Source of the DNA: Kiritimatiellia bacterium | GTDB lineage: Bacteria > Verrucomicrobiota > Kiritimatiellia > RFP12 > UBA1067 | Assembly (NCBI GenBank): GCA_017463935.1 | Contig: JAFUEM010000029.1 | Coordinates: 1 to 32,711 of the forward strand | Length of the DNA: 32,711 nt | Direction of reading: 5' to 3' | Shown: positions 7,541 to 15,150 of the stretch, in pieces | Position numbering within the stretch: position 1 is the first letter of the stretch | How the letters are laid out: the number at the start of each line of letters is the position of its first letter | Notes under the pieces: model-generated | What the model was told of the DNA's origin: nothing | Database searches by the model: none | The model's input: only the letters and a program-made list of their open reading frames with translations | Made by a program: the position numbers and the translations under genes

Positions 7541-8302
7541 CTAGACTAAGCCTCGCTTTATGTAGTCTCGTATCGAGGAATAGCCTATGGACGAGACAAC
7601 CAAGTGATCAAGAAGCGGAATGCCGAGGTCTTTGGACATCGCCATCAGCTGCCGCGTCGTTTCGATGTCGCCTTCTGACGGAGTGTGGTCTCCGCCTGGA
7701 TGATTGTGCGCCACCATTATGCAGTGGGCATCCCATTTGATGGCCTCTCGGAAGACATCTCGCGGCATCACGTATGATGTGTTGGCTTGCCCTCGTGCAA
7801 TTCTGATCGGCTCACAGATCGGAATCCTCTTCGCCGTCAAAGGCAACACCCAGAAATTCTCAAGCACATCTCCTTCTTGCGCGATGAACTTGAACACTTC
7901 GTATGCATCTTCAGCAGTTGCAACACGCATCTTCTTCAAATCGTCCGGTTTCACGCGCAAACGACGATATCCGAGTTCAAACGCTGCGGCCAGCTCAAGC
8001 GCCTTGACCTTCCCAATGCCCTTGATAGGCGCTTCTGGGTTCTTTTTGTTGTAGTCAGATATCTTTGCGACCAGCGTGCGCCAATCGGCGGTTACAAGGT
8101 CTTGAATGCACCCAAACGCCCGGATGAGCCGTCTTGCGAGTTCCAAGACATCACAGCCAGGCGCACCTGTCTTGAGAAGTATCGCAAGAACGGCCTCGTC
8201 CTTTAGGTCGTGCGGACTCGCCGCACGCTCCATCTGCTCGCGCGGCAGGAGTTCGCTTGAAACTCCATTCTTCTTGAAATTGCTTTCCCGCTTCTTGGCC
8301 AT
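7541..8302 (-). CDS. radC: RadC family JAMM/MPN domain protein
   Basis: 253 residues. A helix-hairpin-helix-like stretch (GIGKVKALEL, 95-104) is followed by the RadC/JAB domain with the metal site H199, H201, S209 and D212 (VAHNHPGGDHTPSEGD). RadC-type proteins are frequent in mobile and defence islands; their biochemical role is unsettled and the historical link to DNA repair is doubtful. The first 130 residues keep the usual UPF0758 N-terminal fold (LLPREQMERAASPHDL). The ATG at 8302 has a perfect GGAGG 6 nt upstream that lies within the end of the metallopeptidase gene; only one base separates the two genes. This is the last gene of the island transcript. Confidence 0.9.
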   Translation of the reverse strand: MAKKRESNFKKNGVSSELLPREQMERAASPHDLKDEAVLAILLKTGAPGCDVLELARRLIRAFGCIQDLVTADWRTLVAKISDYNKKNPEAPIKGIGKVKALELAAAFELGYRRLRVKPDDLKKMRVATAEDAYEVFKFIAQEGDVLENFWVLPLTAKRIPICEPIRIARGQANTSYVMPRDVFREAIKWDAHCIMVAHNHPGGDHTPSEGDIETTRQLMAMSKDLGIPLLDHLVVSSIGYSSIRDYIKRGLV

Positions 8303-8303
8303 A

Positions 8304-9011
8304 TTATACCTCCTCCATCGGCATGGCGATAAAATCATTAAGTTCTTTCCGCAAGATCCTCCAGCGCGGCAATCGCCTGTCCATAAGCTCTACAAACGCT
8401 CTGGAATGGTTCGCCACCTCGAAATGCGTCAGCTCATGTACGACCACATACTCAATGCATCTTGCGGGCACTCTTCCAAGCGCGGCGTTGAAAACGATCT
8501 TGCCGCGTTTCTTAAGACAACTCGCCCACCGAGTCTTCATCTTCCTAATTTCGGTTTCGGGAAGAGCAAGCTTCAACTTCCTGCACCATGTTTTCATCTT
8601 GTCCGCAAGAGACTCACCCAACATCGCCTTCTGCCATGATTCGACGATCCTCTCCTTATGCCCTCGTGAAGCGCCCTCCCGCACGTACAACGACAGCTTG
8701 TTGCCGCCCCACGTCACCTTTTCCGTCGCATAACGATCTTCCACGACAACCAATAGTTTATACCTGCGGCCAAGGCAATAAATGCTCTCTCCGCTCACAT
8801 ACTCCCGGCGCGCCTGGCGAGGCTGGGAAAGAACAGTCTTCCGCTGGTCGCGTATCCAGCCAATCTTGGCTGCAAGAAAACTTCTCAAATCGCGGTCGGA
8901 AAGATCATCTGGCGCAGAGACATGTACCCTAGCATCCGGCGGATAGACGGCAAGATGAGTGTGCTTGATCTTCTTTCGCTCGACTTCAATCTGTATTCCG
9001 GCAATAGTCAT
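8304..9011 (-). CDS. YgjP/DUF45-type zinc metallopeptidase
   Basis: 235 residues of the YgjP-like family (SprT/WSS1-like gluzincin fold). The zinc site is HELTH (192-196) with a third ligand H202 in NHSRAF. The family motif before it, RKMKTRWASCLKKRGKIVFN (156-175), is intact. Family members are common neighbours of type I restriction genes, often directly after hsdR as here, but their substrate is unknown. The ATG at 9011 starts 4 nt after the hsdR stop. An earlier in-frame ATG at 9032 would overlap hsdR, and the short-gap start was chosen. No strong ribosome site is seen, so translation is probably coupled to hsdR. Confidence 0.87.
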   Translation of the reverse strand: MTIAGIQIEVERKKIKHTHLAVYPPDARVHVSAPDDLSDRDLRSFLAAKIGWIRDQRKTVLSQPRQARREYVSGESIYCLGRRYKLLVVVEDRYATEKVTWGGNKLSLYVREGASRGHKERIVESWQKAMLGESLADKMKTWCRKLKLALPETEIRKMKTRWASCLKKRGKIVFNAALGRVPARCIEYVVVHELTHFEVANHSRAFVELMDRRLPRWRILRKELNDFIAMPMEEV

Positions 9012-9015
9012 GACA

Positions 9016-12000
9016 CTACATCCAAGGTTCATCGCTCATGTAGGAGTCTGCGTCGAATTCACTTTGGTGTTCCACTATCTGGTAGACGGCAAGCGGGTTG
9101 AAATCAGTTCCCTGCAAGGCGTCCTCAATGGCCATTTCGACTTTCCTGCGGCGTATGGCATTTCTCCTAAAGCCGGGCTTGGCGCTTGCTCCGACAGCCT
9201 CGAACACCTTAAGCGCAAGGTCAGCATCGCCGCCCAGGTTGTCGCAGAGGCTGCGCTTGGCCTCGGTGTCCAGGCGCGGATCTTCAACTGACGCGTCGCC
9301 TTTCAGTTCCTTGCCCATCTTTGCGATTTCCGCAAGTAGCTTTCTGTATTCAATCTTCTCCTTGCGATAGTCTTCGAGAAGCCTGTTGATGCGTTCCGAG
9401 AACTTGCGGTACTCGGCTGGGTTGGTTTCTTTCTTTCTGAAGATGTAGCGTCTGACGTTTGCCACAAGCGTTTCCGCGACGCCGCGTTCGCCCCCGACCT
9501 CGGACTCCACGTCGGGATCAACCGAACCTCCGTTGTCTTTGTCGATTTTTATCAGATCGAGAAACGAAAGATCCTCGAGGTCGGCGAGTTTCAACGCATG
9601 CTTGGCCGTGACGAAATTGTCGAGAAGCGATCGCATCTCGGCATCGTAGAGCTTGAGGTCCACGAAATCGCCGGCTCGCTTCATGATCGCCTCGCGCAGC
9701 ATGTCGTAGTTGCGCACCTTCTCCTTTAGCGCAGCCGCCTCGGCGGGGGAGTAGCCGGCCTCGTCAGTTTCCTGCGCGATGTCGCTCCAAGCCCTTACTG
9801 CGGCGATGCAAGCCTGGTAGAAATCTTCACGCTGCTGCAAATCCCCGTCGCGGGCGACGAAGTAATCGCAATACGCGTCGAGACTCTTCGGCGGCAGTAC
9901 CGGTTCCGAAAGAATATCGCACCGTTCAAGAGCCGCTTCAAGCGCCTTGCGACCTTCTTCAAGCCGTCCCTTGAGGAGCCCCTCTACGTCTTCTTTCTCA
10001 AAGTTCTTGAACGCGCCATTGGTATAGTCTTCGACCGCGCCCCTTATGCTTTCGAACAGATGCTTGTAGTCGATTATGTAGCCATAGCGTTTCTTCTCGC
10101 CGTTGAGTCGGTTGACTCGGCAGATTGCCTGGAAGAGATTGTGGTCTTCCATCTTCTTGTCGATGTAGAGGTAGGTCGCGGGCGGCGCGTCAAAGCCAGT
10201 TAGCAGCTTGTCGACCACGATAAGCAGCTTCATCTTCGCCGGGTGTTCGACAAACTCCTTCTTCGCCCACTCCTCGAAATCCTCGGGTGTCTTGTCGCCG
10301 CGCATGGCAAGGTTCATCCTGTGCTTGTACTCGGCTTCCGTAAGCTGCTCGCCGGTGAACGCCTCGGAAAGGCCTGGCTCATCGCCGCCGTAGCTTGTAA
10401 CGACGGCACATTTATCCTTGAGCGGAGAGAGCACGTCGCTGAACATCGCCCAGAAACGATATGCCTGGTAAACCGACTCGCAAACAAGCATTGCATTGCC
10501 CCACCCTTCGCGCAGCGCAGGCTTGATCCCCATATCCATGCAGATGTCGGTGACTATCCGCTGTACACGCTCTTTCGCCGAAAAGAGATTCTGCATCCTC
10601 GCCCAGCGCTTCTTCAACTCTTCCTTCTTGGCGGGAAGAAGGTTCTTGGTTTTGCGCTCGAAGATTGAGTCAAATGTCACGTCCTCGGCAAGGTTCTGTT
10701 CGATGTCGCGCGCCTCGTAGCGCAGATCAAGCACGACGCCATCTTCTACCGCCTCGTCGAATTTGTAGGTATGGATGAACGGCCCAAAATTGGCATAGCT
10801 CGTAAGCGCGCCTTTCTCGCTCTTGAGAAGCGGCGTCCCCGTAAAGCCGATCAGCATCACGTCCGGGCCCATGATCTTCTTCATGGCAAGATTCATCACG
10901 CCGCCTTGCGTACGGTGGCACTCGTCGACAAAAACAAAGATATCGCCCTTCGCCTTGAAACCAGGCGGCAATTTGTCGGCAAGTTCCTTGAGGTAAACCG
11001 CAGCCGACCTTTCGCCACGCAGTCTGCGCTCTCGGGCATCAAGCTTCTCCTTTGGCCCGTTCGCGCCAAATTTGTGAATCAAAGTTGTGATAAGCCGCTC
11101 GCGCGACCCATTCAATGTTGCTATCAAGTCGGCGCCGCTTGTCGCGCGATATGGCTTCTCGCCGGCTTCCTTGAAGCCGTTTGTGATCTGCTTGTCGAGC
11201 TCGTCGCGGTCGGTGATTATCACCACCCGCGCATCGGGGCGATGTTCCTTGATCCACTGCGCAAGCCAAACCATCGTAAGCGATTTGCCGGAGCCCTGCG
11301 AATGCCAGATGATGCCCGATTCCTTGCGCATGATGCGCGGTTTCGCCGCCTCCAGCGCGAAAAACTGCGCGGGCCGCATCACCTTCTTCACTCCGCCGTC
11401 AAATACAACGCCGTCGTGGATAAAGGCAAGCAACCGCTCCTTGTCGAGCATCTGTAACATCGCCTTGTCCAGCAACGCCTTAACGCCCCACTTCTCAAAA
11501 AGCTCCGCCCTATCATGCGCTTCGCCGCGTGCGGGGTTCTGTCCTGCGCTTGGGCGCGTGCGCCCAAGTTCCCCGCCGCGTGCGGCGAAGTCCCCCCCGC
11601 CGCCGCAGGGCTCTTTCCACTTCACCCAGTATTTTTCAGGCGTAAGCGTAGTCGCATACTTCAGCCCCTCCGATTCATTGCCCGCCATCAAGAGCTGCGC
11701 CGCGGCAAAAAACGCCGGTATCTCCCCCTCTTGCTGATTGCGGTAGTTCTGGCGAATTCCCTCGGCCACGCTCACATTCGCCTTCTTTAGCTCGATCACG
11801 CAAAGGGCAATGCCATTAACCCAGATTACGACATCTGGACGGCGATGGCCGTTTGCCGCGACCTGCCGCCTTACAGTCACCTCCTCGGCTATGGAGAAGT
11901 TGTTTTCGAGCGGGTGCTGCCAGTCGATGAAATATACCTGTTTCATTGGCTTCCCCGGCTCGGTGGCAATCGGCATCGGGTATCTGAGGGTCAAATACAC

Positions 12001-12294
12001 ATCTTTGTTTACGCTATAGAGGTCGGCCTGACTCGGGCATGCCATGCGCTTCGCGAGCTCGGCTATTGCACGGTCGGCGTATGCAGGCTCGAGCTTCTGC
12101 TTGCCGACAAGAAACTCCTTCAGCGCCTGCCTGTCGAGACAGGTGTTCTCGCGCTCCGACAAGTTGCCAAGATACTCATAGCCAAGCTTTGTTCTCAGAA
12201 GCTCAATGATGCGATCTTGAACCGCTCGCTCGGGGGCAACCCCAGCGCTCGCGCCCGGACGCAAAACCTCGCCTTCAACCTTATTGTTTTCCAT
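9016..12294 (-). CDS. hsdR: Type I restriction enzyme R subunit (HsdR)
   Basis: 1092 residues; the DNA-translocating and cutting subunit of the type I complex. The nuclease site is D154 (RPDVVIWVNG) with E168-x-K170 (VIELKK). The helicase motor shows Walker A HSQGSGKS (331-338), the DEAD-box variant DECH (457-460) and motif III FTGTPL (484-489). The C-terminal half (about 700-1090) is the usual helical region that docks on HsdM. The ATG at 12294 has GAAGGGAG about 8 nt upstream and overlaps the stop of the previous gene by 14 nt; a GTG at 12312 is a weaker option. A low-complexity insert (about 229-259, GGGG..GRTRPSAGQN) is encoded by nested palindromes at 11520-11590 and is foreign to the family. 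Confidence 0.95.
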   Translation of the reverse strand: MENNKVEGEVLRPGASAGVAPERAVQDRIIELLRTKLGYEYLGNLSERENTCLDRQALKEFLVGKQKLEPAYADRAIAELAKRMACPSQADLYSVNKDVYLTLRYPMPIATEPGKPMKQVYFIDWQHPLENNFSIAEEVTVRRQVAANGHRRPDVVIWVNGIALCVIELKKANVSVAEGIRQNYRNQQEGEIPAFFAAAQLLMAGNESEGLKYATTLTPEKYWVKWKEPCGGGGDFAARGGELGRTRPSAGQNPARGEAHDRAELFEKWGVKALLDKAMLQMLDKERLLAFIHDGVVFDGGVKKVMRPAQFFALEAAKPRIMRKESGIIWHSQGSGKSLTMVWLAQWIKEHRPDARVVIITDRDELDKQITNGFKEAGEKPYRATSGADLIATLNGSRERLITTLIHKFGANGPKEKLDARERRLRGERSAAVYLKELADKLPPGFKAKGDIFVFVDECHRTQGGVMNLAMKKIMGPDVMLIGFTGTPLLKSEKGALTSYANFGPFIHTYKFDEAVEDGVVLDLRYEARDIEQNLAEDVTFDSIFERKTKNLLPAKKEELKKRWARMQNLFSAKERVQRIVTDICMDMGIKPALREGWGNAMLVCESVYQAYRFWAMFSDVLSPLKDKCAVVTSYGGDEPGLSEAFTGEQLTEAEYKHRMNLAMRGDKTPEDFEEWAKKEFVEHPAKMKLLIVVDKLLTGFDAPPATYLYIDKKMEDHNLFQAICRVNRLNGEKKRYGYIIDYKHLFESIRGAVEDYTNGAFKNFEKEDVEGLLKGRLEEGRKALEAALERCDILSEPVLPPKSLDAYCDYFVARDGDLQQREDFYQACIAAVRAWSDIAQETDEAGYSPAEAAALKEKVRNYDMLREAIMKRAGDFVDLKLYDAEMRSLLDNFVTAKHALKLADLEDLSFLDLIKIDKDNGGSVDPDVESEVGGERGVAETLVANVRRYIFRKKETNPAEYRKFSERINRLLEDYRKEKIEYRKLLAEIAKMGKELKGDASVEDPRLDTEAKRSLCDNLGGDADLALKVFEAVGASAKPGFRRNAIRRRKVEMAIEDALQGTDFNPLAVYQIVEHQSEFDADSYMSDEPWM
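11520..11590. repeat. Nested palindromic repeat inserted in frame in hsdR
   Basis: The centre is a perfect 20-bp palindrome CTTGGGCGCGTGCGCCCAAG (11549-11568). It is flanked by outer arms CTTCGCCGC (11520-11528) and GCGGCGAAG (11582-11590), which are perfect inverted repeats; a further 14-bp palindrome sits at 11574-11587. A 26-nt block around the central palindrome (11544-11569) is identical to 13144-13169 in the transposase-like gene. The segment keeps the hsdR frame open. Confidence 0.85.
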
Positions 12295-13543
12295 TGCTAC
12301 GACTCCCTTCACTAACCGCTTGCGCCACCGCTTCGTCGATGCCGCTCAGCACAACACCTTTGTAGTCGATTTCAACCGCGCCGTCATCGGCTATGAGCTG
12401 GGCAATGCGATTTAAGACCTGCGCCTCATGGCGCGTCATCGCTTTCTCGCCCGGCACATACGGCCAGCCAATCGGAGCGAGCATCAACAAGTTGCCCGCT
12501 GCGCACGTTTCGAAGAGCTTGCCGCCCGGTTTGTAGAGCGGCGAAAAGCCCTTGTTCTGCAGTGTTATCACGCGGTGCCCCGCCTCGAAGGCGCGGAGGG
12601 CGATCTCGCGCTCGCCATGGCTGATGCATGGGCTCAGCAATACCGCGCCTTTCGCCGCCGCGCGCATGGCGGCGGTCGCCTTTTCCTCAAATTCAGGCGT
12701 TGTTTTTTCAACAATCGGCTTGCCGACGGAATCGCGGCAGATTTGCCAACCGCCCGGCAACCGCCGGCGCTTATAGGCGAAATAGGAGCGCGAGCATTGA
12801 ATCTGACAGATAATAGGCCGTGTCAAAAGGAAGTGGTTGCCAATCGCCATAAAGTGGCCTTTAGTTGGGCCGCGCCACGGGGGAATACCAGCTCGCGCGC
12901 GAGCCGGCGCAAAACCCACCTCAATATCTCGCGCGACCTTAAAAAGCTCAGGGTGTGTCAATTTTATGCCAAGCCGCCGCGGGTTATCGCGAATATAGGC
13001 GATCATCTTCTCAAGCTGCCCCGCGCGAAAGAGAATCAAGTCAACATACCCAGGCGCCCATAACCTTGGCGCCTTGCCGCCCACTGCTTGCCCATTTTCC
13101 GCTTGGGCGCGCGGGGGTTCTGCGCTTGGGCGCGTGCGCGGTTCTGCGCTTGGGCGCGTGCGCCCAAGTCCCACCCCTGCGCGGCTCGTGCTTTTCGACT
13201 TGAAGCTCCCGATGATATTGCCCAGCTTTTTCTTCTGCTGCTCTTTTACGAAGATAATGCCGTGAAAGTGATCGGGCATCAGCTGGCTCTCGATTATCTC
13301 AACCCCCGGCCACTGCTGCGGAATCTCGCGCCAGCATTGCTCGACAACCCGCCCGATCTCGCTCGGCTCGACCCGCCACTCCTCGCCCTCGCCCACAAGC
13401 TGCCCCAAAACAGGCCGCGACCTGTCAGCAAGAATGATCGTGATCATGTAGATGCACCGCGAGGAATAATCCCAGTTGAAGCACCGCCGCCCCATGTGGT
13501 GCTTCACCTCCTGCCTCACTTCGCTCTTATGTTCAGCGGTCAT
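12281..13543 (-). CDS. Y1/REP-type transposase domain fused to a DprA-like Rossmann domain
   Basis: 420 residues. The N-terminal half (about 17-190) is a Y1 (HUH) single-strand DNA transposase domain: the histidine pair is in LMPDHFHGIIFV (H92, H94) and the catalytic tyrosine is in MIAYIRDNPRR (Y183). After residue 230 comes a different domain, with KGAVLLSPCISHGEREIA and PLYKPGGKLFE..LLMLAPIGWPY, that resembles the nucleotide-binding Rossmann/SLOG fold of DprA-type proteins. Two GC-rich inserts (about 125-156 and 211-226) are encoded by palindromic repeats. The gene overlaps hsdR by 14 nt and lies in the restriction operon, without insertion-sequence ends. The ATG at 13543 is kept; ATG 13495 with an AGGAGGTGA ribosome site is a good alternative. 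Function in this setting is unknown. Confidence 0.75.
   Translation of the reverse strand: MTAEHKSEVRQEVKHHMGRRCFNWDYSSRCIYMITIILADRSRPVLGQLVGEGEEWRVEPSEIGRVVEQCWREIPQQWPGVEIIESQLMPDHFHGIIFVKEQQKKKLGNIIGSFKSKSTSRAGVGLGRTRPSAEPRTRPSAEPPRAQAENGQAVGGKAPRLWAPGYVDLILFRAGQLEKMIAYIRDNPRRLGIKLTHPELFKVARDIEVGFAPARARAGIPPWRGPTKGHFMAIGNHFLLTRPIICQIQCSRSYFAYKRRRLPGGWQICRDSVGKPIVEKTTPEFEEKATAAMRAAAKGAVLLSPCISHGEREIALRAFEAGHRVITLQNKGFSPLYKPGGKLFETCAAGNLLMLAPIGWPYVPGEKAMTRHEAQVLNRIAQLIADDGAVEIDYKGVVLSGIDEAVAQAVSEGSRSNGKQ
12891..12904. repeat. GCTCGCGCGCGAGC palindrome in the transposase-like gene
   Basis: A perfect 14-bp palindrome inside the coding sequence. It encodes the odd low-complexity residues PARARAG in an insert between the transposase and Rossmann domains. 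Confidence 0.6.
13101..13168. repeat. Three tandem 23-24-bp units ending in the shared palindrome
   Basis: Units starting GCTTGGGCGC at 13101, 13124 and 13148 (spacing 23 and 24 bp). The last ends in the perfect palindrome CTTGGGCGCGTGCGCCCAAG (13149-13168) also found in hsdR. On the coding strand they read as repeated RTRPSAEP peptide units. The first unit carries a small deletion relative to the second. Confidence 0.8.
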
Positions 13544-13561
13544 GGATTGCCTCGAAACTTC

Positions 13562-13675
13562 TTATACGAGAGAACGGCCCCAGTTCTCAGGCTGGCGCCT
13601 TGCTCTGTGCCAGTCCGCATGTGGGCTTGAGCCAAATAATTCGGCAAATAGAAATTCTATTTCACTTTCCATCAT
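13562..13675 (-). CDS. Possible 37-residue ORF between KAP and transposase-like genes
   Basis: A short frame starts at a double ATG 11 nt after the KAP stop and ends at TAA (13562). It opens MMESEIEFLFAELFGSS and becomes rich in Arg, Trp and His. Base composition changes from AT-rich to GC-rich within it, at the junction between the two blocks. I recognise no family. It may be only a chance frame in a 143-bp gap. Confidence 0.2.
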   Translation of the reverse strand: MMESEIEFLFAELFGSSPHADWHRARRQPENWGRSLV

Positions 13676-13686
13676 TATCAATCTTT

Positions 13687-15114
13687 CTAAAATTCATTAA
13701 TCATATGCATTGCCTCATCAATCTCTTTCATCAATTCTTTAAGACTAGGAACATACCCTACTCGTTCTGTAACTCTCTTAAAGAAGCATTTTATGTCTTC
13801 TGTCGAGAAACCTTGAGCAAAACACGGCAACACGGAAAAATCCTTGTCTGAGAGCTTGGCGTTCTTATCGTAAGCCGACTCCAACATATTGTCGAATTCT
13901 TCAACAAACTTGGTGTCGCCTGATGCGGCATAGTAAACCTTATACAAATACAAAATCAGCGTTGCGCCAGGCCGAGCTGTCGCCGGATAAGTTAGATCAA
14001 AATTTGGGAACAGGGCATCTACCAATTGGTTCGGCCTCAGCCTAAGCGATATGAAACGCTCATAGAAGTCACGATCTTTATGCAAATAGACAACTACTGC
14101 AACCGCAGCCAAGATAACCCAACTATGCGCCACCCCATCTTTTGCGAAGGCTATCAATGAGAACTTTCTCACCGCCTGTTCAATCTCACGTAAAGACAAG
14201 TCTTGAGAGTTAGACAAGCTCGTAAATGCCGTAGCAAACGAACTGACCGACGCATTGCTTCCTACATCCGACAAAAACTCTGCCAAATGAAGGTCTGCAA
14301 GCAAGTGTGAAATAAACAAATCCTTATCTGTTCGAGGGAGGTGAGTTTCAACATCAATAAGTCTGTGTAAATACCCATCAATATCAATATCGCCATATAC
14401 CGCCGATATAGATCGGCCTAGCTGCTCCTTATCAATTCCAAGCACAAAGACAATACCGGGAATAGCAAACAAATGTTTTATCCGCTCTAATAGCTCAATC
14501 GCATACGTTGGTCGACAACGATCTAATTCATCAACAATAATCAGCAGCGGTTTTTTCGTTTCTGTTGAAACAGCCTTACCCAACCGTTCAAAGGCATTCT
14601 TCAAATGTTCGCGCGATGCAACATCATCTTCATACGCTTGCATCAACTTCTCAGAGCACGACTCTAATTCATCTAGAGAAAGAGCATCGATATCAAGCCC
14701 TACCTTATTCTTCAAAATAGACTTAAAAATCGACAATCCTCCATGTTTTAGCAATGGGACTATCGCCTCCTTGATGCTATTTCCAATACTTTTATTAACA
14801 TCGTATCCCAACACTTGATTGAGCCGACAAGTCAACGCTACCAACGGATCATCAACGCAATCATCCTCCCAAGCATTGAAATATATTGCCCGACCGCCCT
14901 CGTTGGCATAATACTTCTCAAGACGCTTGAGAAAGAACGTCTTTCCCGTACCCCAACGAGAATTCAACGCCATTGTCAGAGGCCCTTGTTGCCCAGCAAC
15001 CATTCGAGCAAAAATAGGCACGTAGTATTGATGATTAAGGCAATCACCCTCCCAGAGCCTACCATCTTGAGGCGTCTGCTCACTATCGACCTTATGCTTT
15101 AGCTGATATGGCAT
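13687..15114 (-). CDS. Soluble KAP family P-loop NTPase
   Basis: 475 residues. Walker A NSRWGTGKT (51-59), the KAP hallmark IYFNAWEDD (77-85), and Walker B LLIIVDELDRCRP (190-202) place it in the KAP NTPases, a STAND-related group that includes the T7-excluding PifA. Unlike its neighbour it has no membrane segments between Walker A and B, although VILAAVAVVVYL around 335 is hydrophobic. The C-terminal third is helical with no recognised domain. The ATG at 15114 has AAAGGAG about 9 nt upstream; the gap to the previous KAP gene is 36 nt. Base composition is clearly more AT-rich than hsdR. Role in defence is inferred from family and context. Confidence 0.87.
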   Translation of the reverse strand: MPYQLKHKVDSEQTPQDGRLWEGDCLNHQYYVPIFARMVAGQQGPLTMALNSRWGTGKTFFLKRLEKYYANEGGRAIYFNAWEDDCVDDPLVALTCRLNQVLGYDVNKSIGNSIKEAIVPLLKHGGLSIFKSILKNKVGLDIDALSLDELESCSEKLMQAYEDDVASREHLKNAFERLGKAVSTETKKPLLIIVDELDRCRPTYAIELLERIKHLFAIPGIVFVLGIDKEQLGRSISAVYGDIDIDGYLHRLIDVETHLPRTDKDLFISHLLADLHLAEFLSDVGSNASVSSFATAFTSLSNSQDLSLREIEQAVRKFSLIAFAKDGVAHSWVILAAVAVVVYLHKDRDFYERFISLRLRPNQLVDALFPNFDLTYPATARPGATLILYLYKVYYAASGDTKFVEEFDNMLESAYDKNAKLSDKDFSVLPCFAQGFSTEDIKCFFKRVTERVGYVPSLKELMKEIDEAMHMINEF

Positions 15115-15150
15115 GTTCGGTTTCTCCTTTCCAATCGTTCTATATGTATA

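Noticed and set aside
8302-8309. TATAAT just before radC as a promoter.
   Set aside because: It overlaps the GGAGG-TATAATATG ribosome-site region at a one-base gene junction and has no -35; coupling from the upstream gene explains expression.
13101-13168. CRISPR array or minisatellite reading of the 23-24-bp repeats.
   Set aside because: The units are adjacent without unique spacers, lie inside an open coding frame, and no cas1/cas2 genes are present.
12281-13543. A simple IS200/IS605 insertion.
   Set aside because: No subterminal hairpin ends or TnpB partner flank the gene, it overlaps hsdR in the same frame direction, and it has an extra C-terminal domain.
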